The notes under the pieces are model-generated. The model was not told the origin of the DNA. It searched no databases and saw only the letters and a list, made by a program, of their open reading frames with translations. The position numbers and the translations under genes are program-made. Shown piece by piece: positions 1-6,115 of a stretch of 6,115 nt of DNA. The stretch's first letter is position 1, and every line of letters begins with the position of its first letter. This DNA is from an uncultured Halieaceae bacterium (GTDB lineage: Bacteria > Pseudomonadota > Gammaproteobacteria > Pseudomonadales > Halieaceae), in contig CAJXZI010000128.1 in assembly GCA_913063005.1 (NCBI GenBank), positions 1-6,115 of the forward strand, written 5' to 3'.

Positions 1-1005
1 CATTAATACTGGATAACGGCTGACTTGATCGCCGTGTGTGTCGTAGTCACCAATACCCACGAAAAAGATTTGACGACTCATACCCAAGGTTTCGCGAGCA
101 GCGATAAGGTGGGCGATCATTCGCAACATACCGGCGAGTCGACTGCCGTCTTGGAAGCTTGTCTGCGGCGTGGGTGTCTCGCTGAGCGCAGTACGTAATG
201 AAACTCCCAGGTCAATGGACCGCCGCTGAGTTTTGGCGAACTCTGAAGCAAAGAGATGGGACTGCGATTGAGCCAAAAGCGCGTCGTAGGCACGATTTCG
301 ATTAACCGACCAAGCATCAGGGTTACCCGGCTGTAACGACCAATAATCATTAACCCCGCTTGGACCCAAAGCATAAGGCGCGCTTAGGCCTCCTGTTTGT
401 AACGTATTCGAGCCGCTAAGCGTAATGTTCATCGACAGGTCTTGATTGTGGTTTGCATCCATCATGATGTCTGCGATGCGGCTCGCCCAGCCCTGTCGCT
501 GCCGAGTTGCCTGCAGGCTCATTACAAAATTTTGTTGGTCGTTGTGCGAGAACAACTGAGGGGGTAGTTCAACGCGATTATTGACGAAGTCAGACTGAAG
601 CGTAGGTTCGATCAACGTGCCAACATTACCGACCAAAGACAGCTTCCCGTTATCAAATAACCGTTTTAAGTCGTTGAGCTCCGGGTGCAGTCCATAATCT
701 GCGGGAAGACTATTCGCAGGATCGAGTGCCAACAAATCTTCACGAGCAGTCGCAAGATTGCGCCGAGCATCCGCATACACGTTGTACTCGCTAGAGGATC
801 TCGGCACGAGCATATTAAATGCATCATTACCGCCGTAGAGGAAGACACACACTAGAGCACGATAATCGTCAGAGCCACTCACTTGCGCGTGCGCCATATT
901 AAATTGCGTGGAGAGCGCTGATATGCTCGAGGAGCCAAGTGCCGCAAGTGCGGATTGCTTTAAGAATGCTCGTCGGCCTAAAGATTTTTTATCTGAGATC
1001 TTCAT
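1..1005 (-). CDS. DUF1501 family exported protein, C-terminus cut by window edge
   Basis: The frame is open from ATG at 1005 to the left edge, giving 335 residues without a stop. The family usually runs a little over 400 residues, so roughly the last quarter is missing. The N-terminus has a twin-arginine-like motif, GRRAFLK (residues 10-16), then an Ala/Ser/Leu-rich stretch and a candidate cleavage site AHA|Q after residue 40, so Tat export to the periplasm is likely. Family-typical motifs follow: LYGGND (56-61), FSHNDQQ (152-158) and GDYDTHGDQ (319-327). DUF1501 is related to the alkaline phosphatase/sulfatase superfamily, and the Asp/His residues in these motifs are plausible metal ligands, but no activity is established. 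The start is supported by a GAGGAG ribosome binding site 7 nt upstream. It is the second gene of an operon with the DUF1800 lipoprotein, and the two products probably act together in the cell envelope. Confidence 0.94.
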   Translation of the reverse strand, partial: MKISDKKSLGRRAFLKQSALAALGSSSISALSTQFNMAHAQVSGSDDYRALVCVFLYGGNDAFNMLVPRSSSEYNVYADARRNLATAREDLLALDPANSLPADYGLHPELNDLKRLFDNGKLSLVGNVGTLIEPTLQSDFVNNRVELPPQLFSHNDQQNFVMSLQATRQRQGWASRIADIMMDANHNQDLSMNITLSGSNTLQTGGLSAPYALGPSGVNDYWSLQPGNPDAWSVNRNRAYDALLAQSQSHLFASEFAKTQRRSIDLGVSLRTALSETPTPQTSFQDGSRLAGMLRMIAHLIAARETLGMSRQIFFVGIGDYDTHGDQVSRYPVLM

Positions 1006-1012
1006 TGCCTTG

Positions 1013-1018
1013 CTCCTC
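1013..1018 (-). promoter_or_regulatory. Ribosome binding site of the DUF1501 gene, overlapping the DUF1800 stop
   Basis: On the minus strand the bases GAGGAG lie 7 nt before the ATG at 1005. Two of these bases belong to the TGA stop of DUF1800 (1019-1017). Ribosomes ending DUF1800 would therefore stop on top of the next initiation site, which points to translational coupling and fixes the DUF1501 start. Confidence 0.75.
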
Positions 1019-2852
1019 AACGCTGAACCGCAAACTCAGGAGACATCCATATCAAATAGGTGGCCTCCGCTACTCGGTACAGACGTTCCTGCTCTTGCTC
1101 CGCGTTAAACGGCTCGATATGTTCAAGAAGTACGTCCCGCATCTCTCCACTCATCTGCCCCCCCAGCATCAACATATCTAGATGGTCTAGTAGTTCGCCG
1201 GCATTGCGAGCAATCTCAATTTCATCGTCAAAGCGCGCAAAAACACAACCCACTCCGGACTCAAAGCTCAGTTCCTCTTCACAGTTCTCACGCAAGAAGT
1301 CATACGAATTAAAGATAACCGCCCCACCCCAATTGGAGGCCGCAGTAATGTTTTGCTCGGTCAAGATCTGGAACTCAGGCGCAACCACGTCCTCATTATC
1401 AAAGGCGTTTGACGGCGCGTAATCAGGACGATAGAAGTTGAATACCGATGGTGAACCGTAGGTTCGCTGCCCATAATCATAGCCCGGCCAAAAAAACCGA
1501 ATAGTCTCTGTTTCCGCTGTCCCAGACTCGTTGAGTGGCTGGACTGCCAACACATCAAACGCCCGCATCAACGATGTGAACTTCAACACCGGCTCTTTTA
1601 ATTTCCCATATTGCTCATCAGTCAGACTGTCCACCCGCCGCGCTTGCGGATCGAGAAGAATAGCTTTGACCACGGCTTCGAGATCGCCTTTCTCACCCCG
1701 ACCGTTATCGTTAAATACGGCAGTCACGCGCGAGACATAGTCGGGTGAGGGGTTACTGGTTACCAATCGTTGTATGAGTTGTTTACTGACGAAGGGAGCA
1801 ATATTTGGGTGAGCAAAAATATTATCGAGCGCAGCCTCAAGATCCTGCTCTGCGGTCATTCCGGCAGGAAGCAGCTCATCATTAAGCAAGATCTTGGCAT
1901 CAGTATCGTGATAGGCCTCAAATGGCTTCATTGGCTCAATGGTATTCGCTTCAATCCATCCCCCCCAATACCAGTAGGGCGCGTTGGCGTACATCCAGCC
2001 AGTAAAGACACTCGCAAACCCCTTAATAACGTCCTGGTTATAGGTGGGAATTGGATCTCCTTGTGCGTCAAGCTTCACTGATCCATCGTCATTCAAAGCC
2101 ACCAACCCAATGGTAAACAGCTGCATTAACTCACGTGCGTAATTTTCATCAGGTCGGATGTTGCGAGCACTATCCGCCTTCTCGTTTCGGATCATACTGA
2201 GATACTCACCCATCATCGGATTGAGCGTCACGGCCTGCATGAGATCACGATAGTTTCCAAAGGCATGTTCAGCCATAAGGTCGTGGTAATTGACGATTCC
2301 GCGTGCGTCATTGAACAGTGCGTCCGACAAATCGGAAATCACAAAGATTTGACTGAGGGCAAAGGCCACTCGCTGCCTCAGCTGATCCTCGCCGTGCACG
2401 AAGGTTTCCCACAGTACATCGCTGACCAGCATGCGCTTTTGCCATTCGACATCGAGATCAGACTTGTCCAAGGGATCTAGATCGGAGTCCCGCATGTGCG
2501 CATCAAGACGCCGCAAGGCCTCTGATTGTGGCAGCGATATTTGTGCATCAATCCACGCAGCAAAATCAGCGCCATCCTCGTAAAGTGCTAACAGCGCTTC
2601 TTCGGTAGGACCGAACGTCGCCTGAGTGAGAAAACGCGCCACATCCGTCGCAACCGGATCTCCGACTAAGTCTCGCAACTCAGGCGGTTCAGCCGCAGGC
2701 GGCGAGGTTTGCGTTCCGCCGGATGAGCTGCCATCACTCCCGGCAGAGCCACTGTTCGCTGAAGGAAACGACGGGGTACCGGAGCCACCGCCCCCGCAGG
2801 CTGCCAGCGACGCTATGGCAAACGCAACAACAACATTCTTTAACTTCACCAT
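1017..2852 (-). CDS. DUF1800 domain lipoprotein
   Basis: This is a complete 611-residue protein. It begins with a short lipoprotein signal ending in the lipobox LAAC, with Cys19 as the lipid site. The residue after Cys is Gly, not Asp, so outer-membrane sorting is expected. Residues 20-60 are a Gly/Ser/Pro-rich linker. The DUF1800 domain then runs almost to the end, with family-typical stretches ARFLTQATFGPTEEAL (72-87), LRQRVAFALSQIF (158-170), RPDENYARELMQLFTIGL (233-250), FTGW (283-286) and GSPSVFNFYRPDYAP (466-480). Apart from Cys19 the only cysteines are Cys524 and Cys536, close enough to form a disulfide, which fits an exported protein. The start is supported by a GAGGGGGAG purine run just upstream (2863-2855). 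No enzymatic role is established for DUF1800. The gene leads the DUF1501 gene by 11 nt, the usual partner arrangement. Confidence 0.95.
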   Translation of the reverse strand: MVKLKNVVVAFAIASLAACGGGGSGTPSFPSANSGSAGSDGSSSGGTQTSPPAAEPPELRDLVGDPVATDVARFLTQATFGPTEEALLALYEDGADFAAWIDAQISLPQSEALRRLDAHMRDSDLDPLDKSDLDVEWQKRMLVSDVLWETFVHGEDQLRQRVAFALSQIFVISDLSDALFNDARGIVNYHDLMAEHAFGNYRDLMQAVTLNPMMGEYLSMIRNEKADSARNIRPDENYARELMQLFTIGLVALNDDGSVKLDAQGDPIPTYNQDVIKGFASVFTGWMYANAPYWYWGGWIEANTIEPMKPFEAYHDTDAKILLNDELLPAGMTAEQDLEAALDNIFAHPNIAPFVSKQLIQRLVTSNPSPDYVSRVTAVFNDNGRGEKGDLEAVVKAILLDPQARRVDSLTDEQYGKLKEPVLKFTSLMRAFDVLAVQPLNESGTAETETIRFFWPGYDYGQRTYGSPSVFNFYRPDYAPSNAFDNEDVVAPEFQILTEQNITAASNWGGAVIFNSYDFLRENCEEELSFESGVGCVFARFDDEIEIARNAGELLDHLDMLMLGGQMSGEMRDVLLEHIEPFNAEQEQERLYRVAEATYLIWMSPEFAVQR

Positions 2853-2899
2853 GACTCCCCCTCACGGGCTACAGCGTCCAAGCCTAACGTTATCGTCTG

Positions 2900-2932
2900 G
2901 GATCACAAGTCATAAGCGCCATTTTGATCCCC
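2900..2932. repeat. Imperfect inverted repeat in the DUF1800 upstream region
   Basis: Arms GGGATCA (2900-2906) and TGATCCC (2926-2932) are exact reverse complements. After one mismatch two more pairs continue inward, leaving a 13-nt loop. It sits about 50-80 bp before the DUF1800 start. There is no T-run on either side, so it is not an intrinsic terminator. It could be an operator or a leader hairpin, but a 7-bp arm pair in a region of this size is also quite likely by chance. Confidence 0.25.
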
Positions 2933-2940
2933 TCAAAAGC

Positions 2941-3034
2941 CAGCAAACACGTATCCTGCAAAAAATATTCCGCAAAATTGAGCAGCAAAAAAGTTCAGCA
3001 AAAAGGTCCAGCAAAAATAGTCCAGCAAACGAAC
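2941..3034. repeat. Cluster of short A-rich direct repeats (CAGCAAAAA-type units)
   Basis: The unit CAGCAAAAA plus a short GTC-like tail recurs in tandem. The clearest units start at 2983, 2996 and 3009 (13, 13 and 14 bp), followed by a shortened one at 3023. Degenerate relatives start at 2941, 2956 and 2971. The spacing of about 12-15 bp places A-tracts regularly along the divergent intergenic region. Possible roles are intrinsic curvature, a site for a nucleoid protein, or repeated binding of a regulator shared by the two divergent genes. It may equally be slippage-derived sequence with no function. Confidence 0.6.
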
Positions 3035-3086
3035 AACTTAGACTCACCCAGCGGGTCGTAAATGTGGGCCGACTCGATCATTCTTA

Positions 3087-3099
3087 TTGCGTGACGCAA
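3087..3099. promoter_or_regulatory. Perfect 13-bp dyad, candidate operator or leader hairpin
   Basis: TTGCGTGACGCAA is a perfect palindrome with 6-bp arms around a single central base. It ends 15 nt before the start codon of the small plus-strand gene. Its size and symmetry suit a dimeric regulator; in RNA it could form a 5-bp stem with a 3-nt loop next to the translation start. I do not recognise it as the site of a specific regulator, and one such dyad is expected by chance every few kilobases. Confidence 0.3.
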
Positions 3100-3114
3100 G
3101 CCTTGGATATCTGA

Positions 3115-3312
3115 ATGCCACGCCGAACTTACGAGCGCGACGGACAAACAATTGAGTCAGTGGACGACGTGGACGAGCTTGTCACCGATAAACGAGAAGG
3201 GTGGCGCGCGAACGCAGCAAAAGCACGACGGCGCCAACGGCGTTACAAAAAGCGGCTAACCAACGAAATTCTTCACAGTGATTACCTAGGGCAATCCGCA
3301 GGAGAAGATTAG
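3115..3312 (+). CDS. Small highly charged hypothetical protein (65 aa)
   Basis: I do not recognise a named family. The ATG at 3115 directly follows an in-frame TGA, so this is the first possible start; a weak GGA lies 7 nt upstream. The protein has an acidic first part with a D/E/V run (residues 14-25), then a very basic stretch of Lys and Arg (26-47, including RRRQRRYKKR at 38-47) with a single Trp at 30, and an acidic C-terminus. No signal peptide or membrane segment is visible. Such a profile suits a small cytoplasmic nucleic-acid- or ribosome-associated protein, but this is only inference. The reading frame fills exactly the gap between the intergenic region and the convergent thiolase, overlapping its stop by 4 bp, and it is not antisense to another gene. 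Both points favour a real gene. Confidence 0.62.
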   Translation: MPRRTYERDGQTIESVDDVDELVTDKREGWRANAAKARRRQRRYKKRLTNEILHSDYLGQSAGED

Positions 3313-4508
3313 TCGCAACGCCTCAGTAGTAACGCGCTACCGCTCCCAGCAGCTCCGCTTGCCGCGACGACAGCGAGTTCCCCGTCGGATCGATACAACT
3401 CGTCAATCGCAGTGCCCACCATAATGGCCCCAGTTGCACCCATGGGGTGTCCCAAAGCAATGCAGCCTCCATTGACGTTCACTTTATCAAGCGAAAGGTC
3501 GAGCTCACGCGTCAATTTCACAATGGTTGCAGCAAAGGCTTCGTGAATCTCAAATACATCTACATCAGCCGCCGAGAGGCCGTTGCGACGCATGATCTCA
3601 GCAGTCGCTGCGACACACCCACTGACAACCTCAAGAGGTTCAGCACCGCATGTGACCGAATCAATGATCTCTACTTTGGGTAAAACTGAAAGTCGATCTT
3701 GCATGCGCTCGTCACCGACCAACAGAACGCCCGCAGCGTCGCACATGGCAGGAGAATTTGCTGCAGTGTGAACATGGGAGATAGCTTCTAGACCCTTGAA
3801 TGTGTCGAGTTGAACTTCATCAGATCCTGCAGCACCGAGCTCTGCAAAAGCCGATGGCATACCCGCCAAACGCTCGCGAGTGAGCGACGCACGGATGCAC
3901 TCATCCTCAGTGATCTCACCATGAGAGGTGTCAATCGAGACGATCGATGAGAACCGTTTCTCACGCTGAGCTACCAACGCACGTTGATGGCTTAAAAAAG
4001 CAACCTCATCGCAATCTTCGCGGGTGGCACCGACACGAGTGGCAATAAGGTCAGCACCGGCGCCCATCAACAACACATGATGTTCAACGCCAAAGTTATG
4101 ATCGGCAAATACGCGTGCGCCATCGGCAAGTAGAGGCACACGTGACATCATCTCGACACCTCCGGCTATTAATGCGGAGGACTGACCGACATTAACTTTC
4201 AAAGCAGCCAGCGCGACAGCGTCAATACTCGACGAACAAAAGCGGTTAACCGTCAGCCCTGCAATGCTGGAGGGCCAGCCCGCTAAAAGTGCAGACGTTT
4301 TTGCAACATTTGCTGCCTGCTCACCATATTGTGTCACGCAGCCGAGGATGACTTCAGACACCAGCCTTGGGTCGAGGCCGGTACGCTCAGCAAGTGAATG
4401 ATGAAGCTGAGCAAGAAGTGCCGTGGGTGTTAGCTCATGGAGGCCACCCGAGGCTTTGGCTTTTGTGCGGGGGCTGCGGATTGCGTCATAGATGAACGCT
4501 CTTTTCAC
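3309..4508 (-). CDS. Thiolase (acetyl-CoA C-acyltransferase family), second of a tandem pair
   Basis: This 399-residue protein has the length and layout of a complete thiolase. The N-terminal half carries the nucleophile Cys91 in NRFCSSSIDA (88-97); the C-terminal half carries HEAFA (322-326) and the NGGCIALGHPMGATG block (346-360) with catalytic His354. HEAFA instead of NEAFA is the form seen in fatty-acid-oxidation thiolases such as FadI. The family would degrade or form 3-ketoacyl-CoA with CoA and acetyl-CoA in the cytoplasm. Oddly, the place normally held by the second catalytic Cys near the C-terminus reads AASGAAGSGSA (382-392), so Ser384 appears to replace it. The start is GTG at 4508, overlapping the previous gene's stop as GTGA; it gives the standard thiolase N-terminus (MKRAFIYDAIRSPRTK). 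Substrate is unknown, and reduced or altered activity is possible. Confidence 0.93.
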   Translation of the reverse strand: MKRAFIYDAIRSPRTKAKASGGLHELTPTALLAQLHHSLAERTGLDPRLVSEVILGCVTQYGEQAANVAKTSALLAGWPSSIAGLTVNRFCSSSIDAVALAALKVNVGQSSALIAGGVEMMSRVPLLADGARVFADHNFGVEHHVLLMGAGADLIATRVGATREDCDEVAFLSHQRALVAQREKRFSSIVSIDTSHGEITEDECIRASLTRERLAGMPSAFAELGAAGSDEVQLDTFKGLEAISHVHTAANSPAMCDAAGVLLVGDERMQDRLSVLPKVEIIDSVTCGAEPLEVVSGCVAATAEIMRRNGLSAADVDVFEIHEAFAATIVKLTRELDLSLDKVNVNGGCIALGHPMGATGAIMVGTAIDELYRSDGELAVVAASGAAGSGSALLLRRCD

Positions 4509-5740
4509 CGCCCGACGCCTACGACCAAACTCGCACAGGTTGTTGTGCTTCCACCCATATTAAAAGTGATGAGATTCTCGGCACCTTTTATTTGATATTC
4601 ACCCGCCTTCCTAGAAACCTGCTTAGCGCAATCAAGTGCCATGCGAACACCGGTTGCTCCCACTGGGTGTCCAAGCCCAATCAACCCACCGCTCGGGTTT
4701 ATGGGGAAATCACCATCAAGCGCGATGCGCCCTTCCTCGATTGCCTTCCAGCTTTCACCTGGCGAGGTTAAGCCCGAGTGATCGATCGCCATATACTCGG
4801 TGACAGTGAAACAATCATGAGTTTCCAGACCGTCAACAGCTGTAATAGACCTCATACCGGCACGATCGAGCGCATCGCTCATCGTCTTTGCAGCATGCGG
4901 AAATATGATCCCACTGCCTCGTGAGCTCTCAAGCTTGGTATCCAATGAGATTGGAGCAGAGCGATGCCCCCAACCTTTAATGCGAGGAATATCCGATAGT
5001 TTTAGACCCTGTTTCTCAGCATGGGCTCTCGCCACATCCTCGTTGGCCAAAATGATGCAGGCTGCGCCGTCTGTTATTTGCCCGCAGTCGAGCTTACGCA
5101 CGCGCCCTTCAATAACAGGGTTGAGCATTTCATCGGAGCCAAAACTACCCTCGGCGAATTGCCACCCGCGGGTTTGTGCGTTGGGGTTTAACTTCGCGTT
5201 GGCAAAATTGATCTCGGCTATTCGGGTAAGGTGCTCATCGCGAATACCGTGCCGCATATCGTATTCACGCGTTATCAGGTCAAACATGAAAGGCCAAGGA
5301 AAATCGCAGGTCTGTGCTTCGTGACCTTTCCAAGTTGCTGCGCCCAGATACTCGGCACCCGTCTTGCCATCAACGTTACGCATGAGCTCGAGGCCCAGTA
5401 CACATGCGGTATTGTAATGCCCAGCTTCGATATCACGCATGGCACCCAAAATAGCCATCGAACCCGAAGCGCACGCCGCTTCATGACGCGATGTGGGAAG
5501 CATGGCAAGCTCGGGGTAAACCTGTCCGAAGAAACCACCGATCAAGCCCTGCCCTGCGAATAGGTCCGCCACAAAATTTCCGACATGACCTACTTCGATT
5601 TGGGCAGGCTCTATCGCCGCATCCGCTACCGCATCGCGAAGCACCTCGTCGAACATGTTGTAGACCTCGAGGTCCTCGCGGGCCCAGTTGCGAGAAAAGT
5701 CAGTTTGGCTACCACCGAGTATATAAACGCCCGCACTCAT
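4505..5740 (-). CDS. SCP2-like thiolase (acetyl-CoA acetyltransferase family)
   Basis: This complete 411-residue protein has the thiolase fold but the signature of the SCP2-thiolase branch. The nucleophile is Cys90 in HEAACASGSMA (86-96), the HDCF motif lies at 308-311 and the GHPVGATG block at 357-364. In SCP2-type thiolases the Cys of HDCF, here Cys310, is thought to take the acid/base role of the usual C-terminal Cys, so the active site looks complete. The retained Cys90 argues against the related aldolases of steroid side-chain breakdown, which lack the thiolase nucleophile. Likely role: CoA-dependent cleavage of a 3-ketoacyl-CoA, possibly branched or otherwise unusual, in the cytoplasm. 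The ATG at 5740 has AAGGA 7 nt upstream. It lies 75 nt after the dehydrogenase gene and overlaps the next thiolase by 4 nt. No separate SCP2 lipid-binding domain is fused. Confidence 0.94.
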   Translation of the reverse strand: MSAGVYILGGSQTDFSRNWAREDLEVYNMFDEVLRDAVADAAIEPAQIEVGHVGNFVADLFAGQGLIGGFFGQVYPELAMLPTSRHEAACASGSMAILGAMRDIEAGHYNTACVLGLELMRNVDGKTGAEYLGAATWKGHEAQTCDFPWPFMFDLITREYDMRHGIRDEHLTRIAEINFANAKLNPNAQTRGWQFAEGSFGSDEMLNPVIEGRVRKLDCGQITDGAACIILANEDVARAHAEKQGLKLSDIPRIKGWGHRSAPISLDTKLESSRGSGIIFPHAAKTMSDALDRAGMRSITAVDGLETHDCFTVTEYMAIDHSGLTSPGESWKAIEEGRIALDGDFPINPSGGLIGLGHPVGATGVRMALDCAKQVSRKAGEYQIKGAENLITFNMGGSTTTCASLVVGVGR

Positions 5741-5815
5741 TTTTATGTCCTTGGGTTCCGCCTTTTCACGCCACTTTACCCACAGACCGAGTCCGATGCG
5801 AATTTAATGAAGCGG
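5741..5815 (-). other. Short intergenic gap between dehydrogenase and SCP2-like thiolase
   Basis: These 75 bp hold the AAGGA ribosome binding site of the thiolase (5752-5748). I see no hairpin followed by a T-run and no convincing -35/-10 pair, so read-through from the dehydrogenase gene is the simplest view. Confidence 0.45.
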
Positions 5816-6115
5816 TTAGAACTCGAGGCAGATCTTCCCAAAGTGCTGACCCGTCTCCTGGTAGCGGAATGCGTCAGCCAGCCCCTCTAGAGGGAAAATT
5901 TTATCCACAATTGGCTTCATTCCGCTGGCGTCTATCGCGCGAACCATATCCTCCTGCTGTGCACGTGTTCCCACGGTAATACCCGTAATGCGAAGCTGTG
6001 ATGCAAAGATTGCCGCAACGGGTACTTCGCCAGTGAAGCCTGCAACCACTCCAATGAGTGCAATGTGCCCCCCCATTCGCGTGGCCATGATTGACTGCGT
6101 GAGCGTCCCTGCACC
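5816..6115 (-). CDS. Medium-chain dehydrogenase/reductase (zinc-type alcohol dehydrogenase-like), C-terminal part
   Basis: Only the last 99 residues are in the window; the start lies beyond the right edge. The fragment begins inside the nucleotide-binding Rossmann fold (GAGTLTQSIMATRMGGHIALIGV), and continues with the typical MDR tail: RITGITVGTRAQQEDMVRAI (residues 42-61), KPIVDKIFPLEGLADAFR (67-84) and QHFGKICLEF (90-99). This pattern fits NAD(P)-dependent alcohol dehydrogenases and quinone-oxidoreductase-like MDR proteins. Zinc ligands would be in the missing N-terminal part, so zinc dependence cannot be judged. It ends with TAA at 5818-5816, 75 nt before the SCP2-like thiolase on the same strand, and is probably the upstream gene of that operon. 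It may oxidise an alcohol or reduce an enoyl group in the same pathway, but the substrate is unknown. Confidence 0.9.
   Translation of the reverse strand, partial: GAGTLTQSIMATRMGGHIALIGVVAGFTGEVPVAAIFASQLRITGITVGTRAQQEDMVRAIDASGMKPIVDKIFPLEGLADAFRYQETGQHFGKICLEF

Noticed and set aside
2881..2940. Sigma-70 promoter for the DUF1800 operon
   Set aside because: Candidates such as TTGTGA or TTATGA with GATAAC or TAACGT match the consensus only partly or have the wrong spacing, so I could not choose one honestly.
2956..3020. Minus-strand T-runs as intrinsic terminators
   Set aside because: The T-runs recur with the repeat but are not preceded by GC-rich hairpins, and no minus-strand gene ends here.
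2941..3034. CRISPR-like array
   Set aside because: Units are only 12-15 bp with no unique spacers and degrade toward one side; this is a simple direct repeat.
2626..3114. Plus-strand open frame of 162 codons across the DUF1800 start and the intergenic region
   Set aside because: Its first part is antisense to the DUF1800 signal peptide and linker, and the rest runs through the A-rich repeats. It resembles no protein family, and low-complexity sequence explains the lack of stops.
4505..5740. Steroid side-chain aldolase (Ltp2-like) instead of a thiolase
   Set aside because: The nucleophile Cys90, HDCF and GHP motifs are all present, and no DUF35 partner gene is visible in the window.
5491..5979. 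Plus-strand open frame of 162 codons antisense to the SCP2-like thiolase and the dehydrogenase
   Set aside because: It crosses two well-supported genes and the gap between them on the opposite strand, and its translation has no recognisable domain.

Overview
The window reads as a chromosomal segment of a Gram-negative, probably marine, gammaproteobacterium. The support for this is indirect: an outer-membrane-type lipoprotein signal, a twin-arginine signal, mid-range GC, compact gene packing, and fatty-acid or branched-compound oxidation genes of a kind common in Halieaceae/OM60-like bacteria. The lineage is an inference from gene style, not a match.

Region 1 (1-2852, minus strand) is a two-gene operon. 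A DUF1800 lipoprotein (2852 to 1017) is followed 11 nt later by a DUF1501 protein with a Tat-like signal (1005 to beyond the left edge). The DUF1501 ribosome binding site overlaps the DUF1800 stop codon, so the two are probably translated together. DUF1800-DUF1501 pairs are widespread in Proteobacteria, and their biochemical role is not established.

Region 2 (2853-3114) is a divergent intergenic region of 262 bp. It holds a cluster of A-rich direct repeats with a period of about 12-15 bp, an imperfect inverted repeat, and a perfect 13-bp dyad just upstream of a small plus-strand gene. No convincing -35/-10 promoter could be picked by eye.

Region 3 (3115-3312, plus strand) is a 65-residue, strongly charged hypothetical protein. 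Its stop codon overlaps the stop of the convergent thiolase gene by 4 bp.

Region 4 (3309-6115, minus strand) is a likely operon read right to left: the C-terminal end of a medium-chain (zinc-type) dehydrogenase, an SCP2-like thiolase, and a classical-fold thiolase that starts on GTG inside the preceding stop codon (GTGA overlap). Together they suggest acyl-CoA chain shortening or alcohol/enoyl oxidation feeding thiolytic cleavage; the substrate cannot be read from the sequence. The second thiolase appears to have Ser where the family usually has its second catalytic Cys, which is the most interesting point in the window.

I see no mobile element, CRISPR array, RNA gene or clear new defence or biosynthetic system. 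Apart from the 262-bp intergenic region, the window is almost fully coding.
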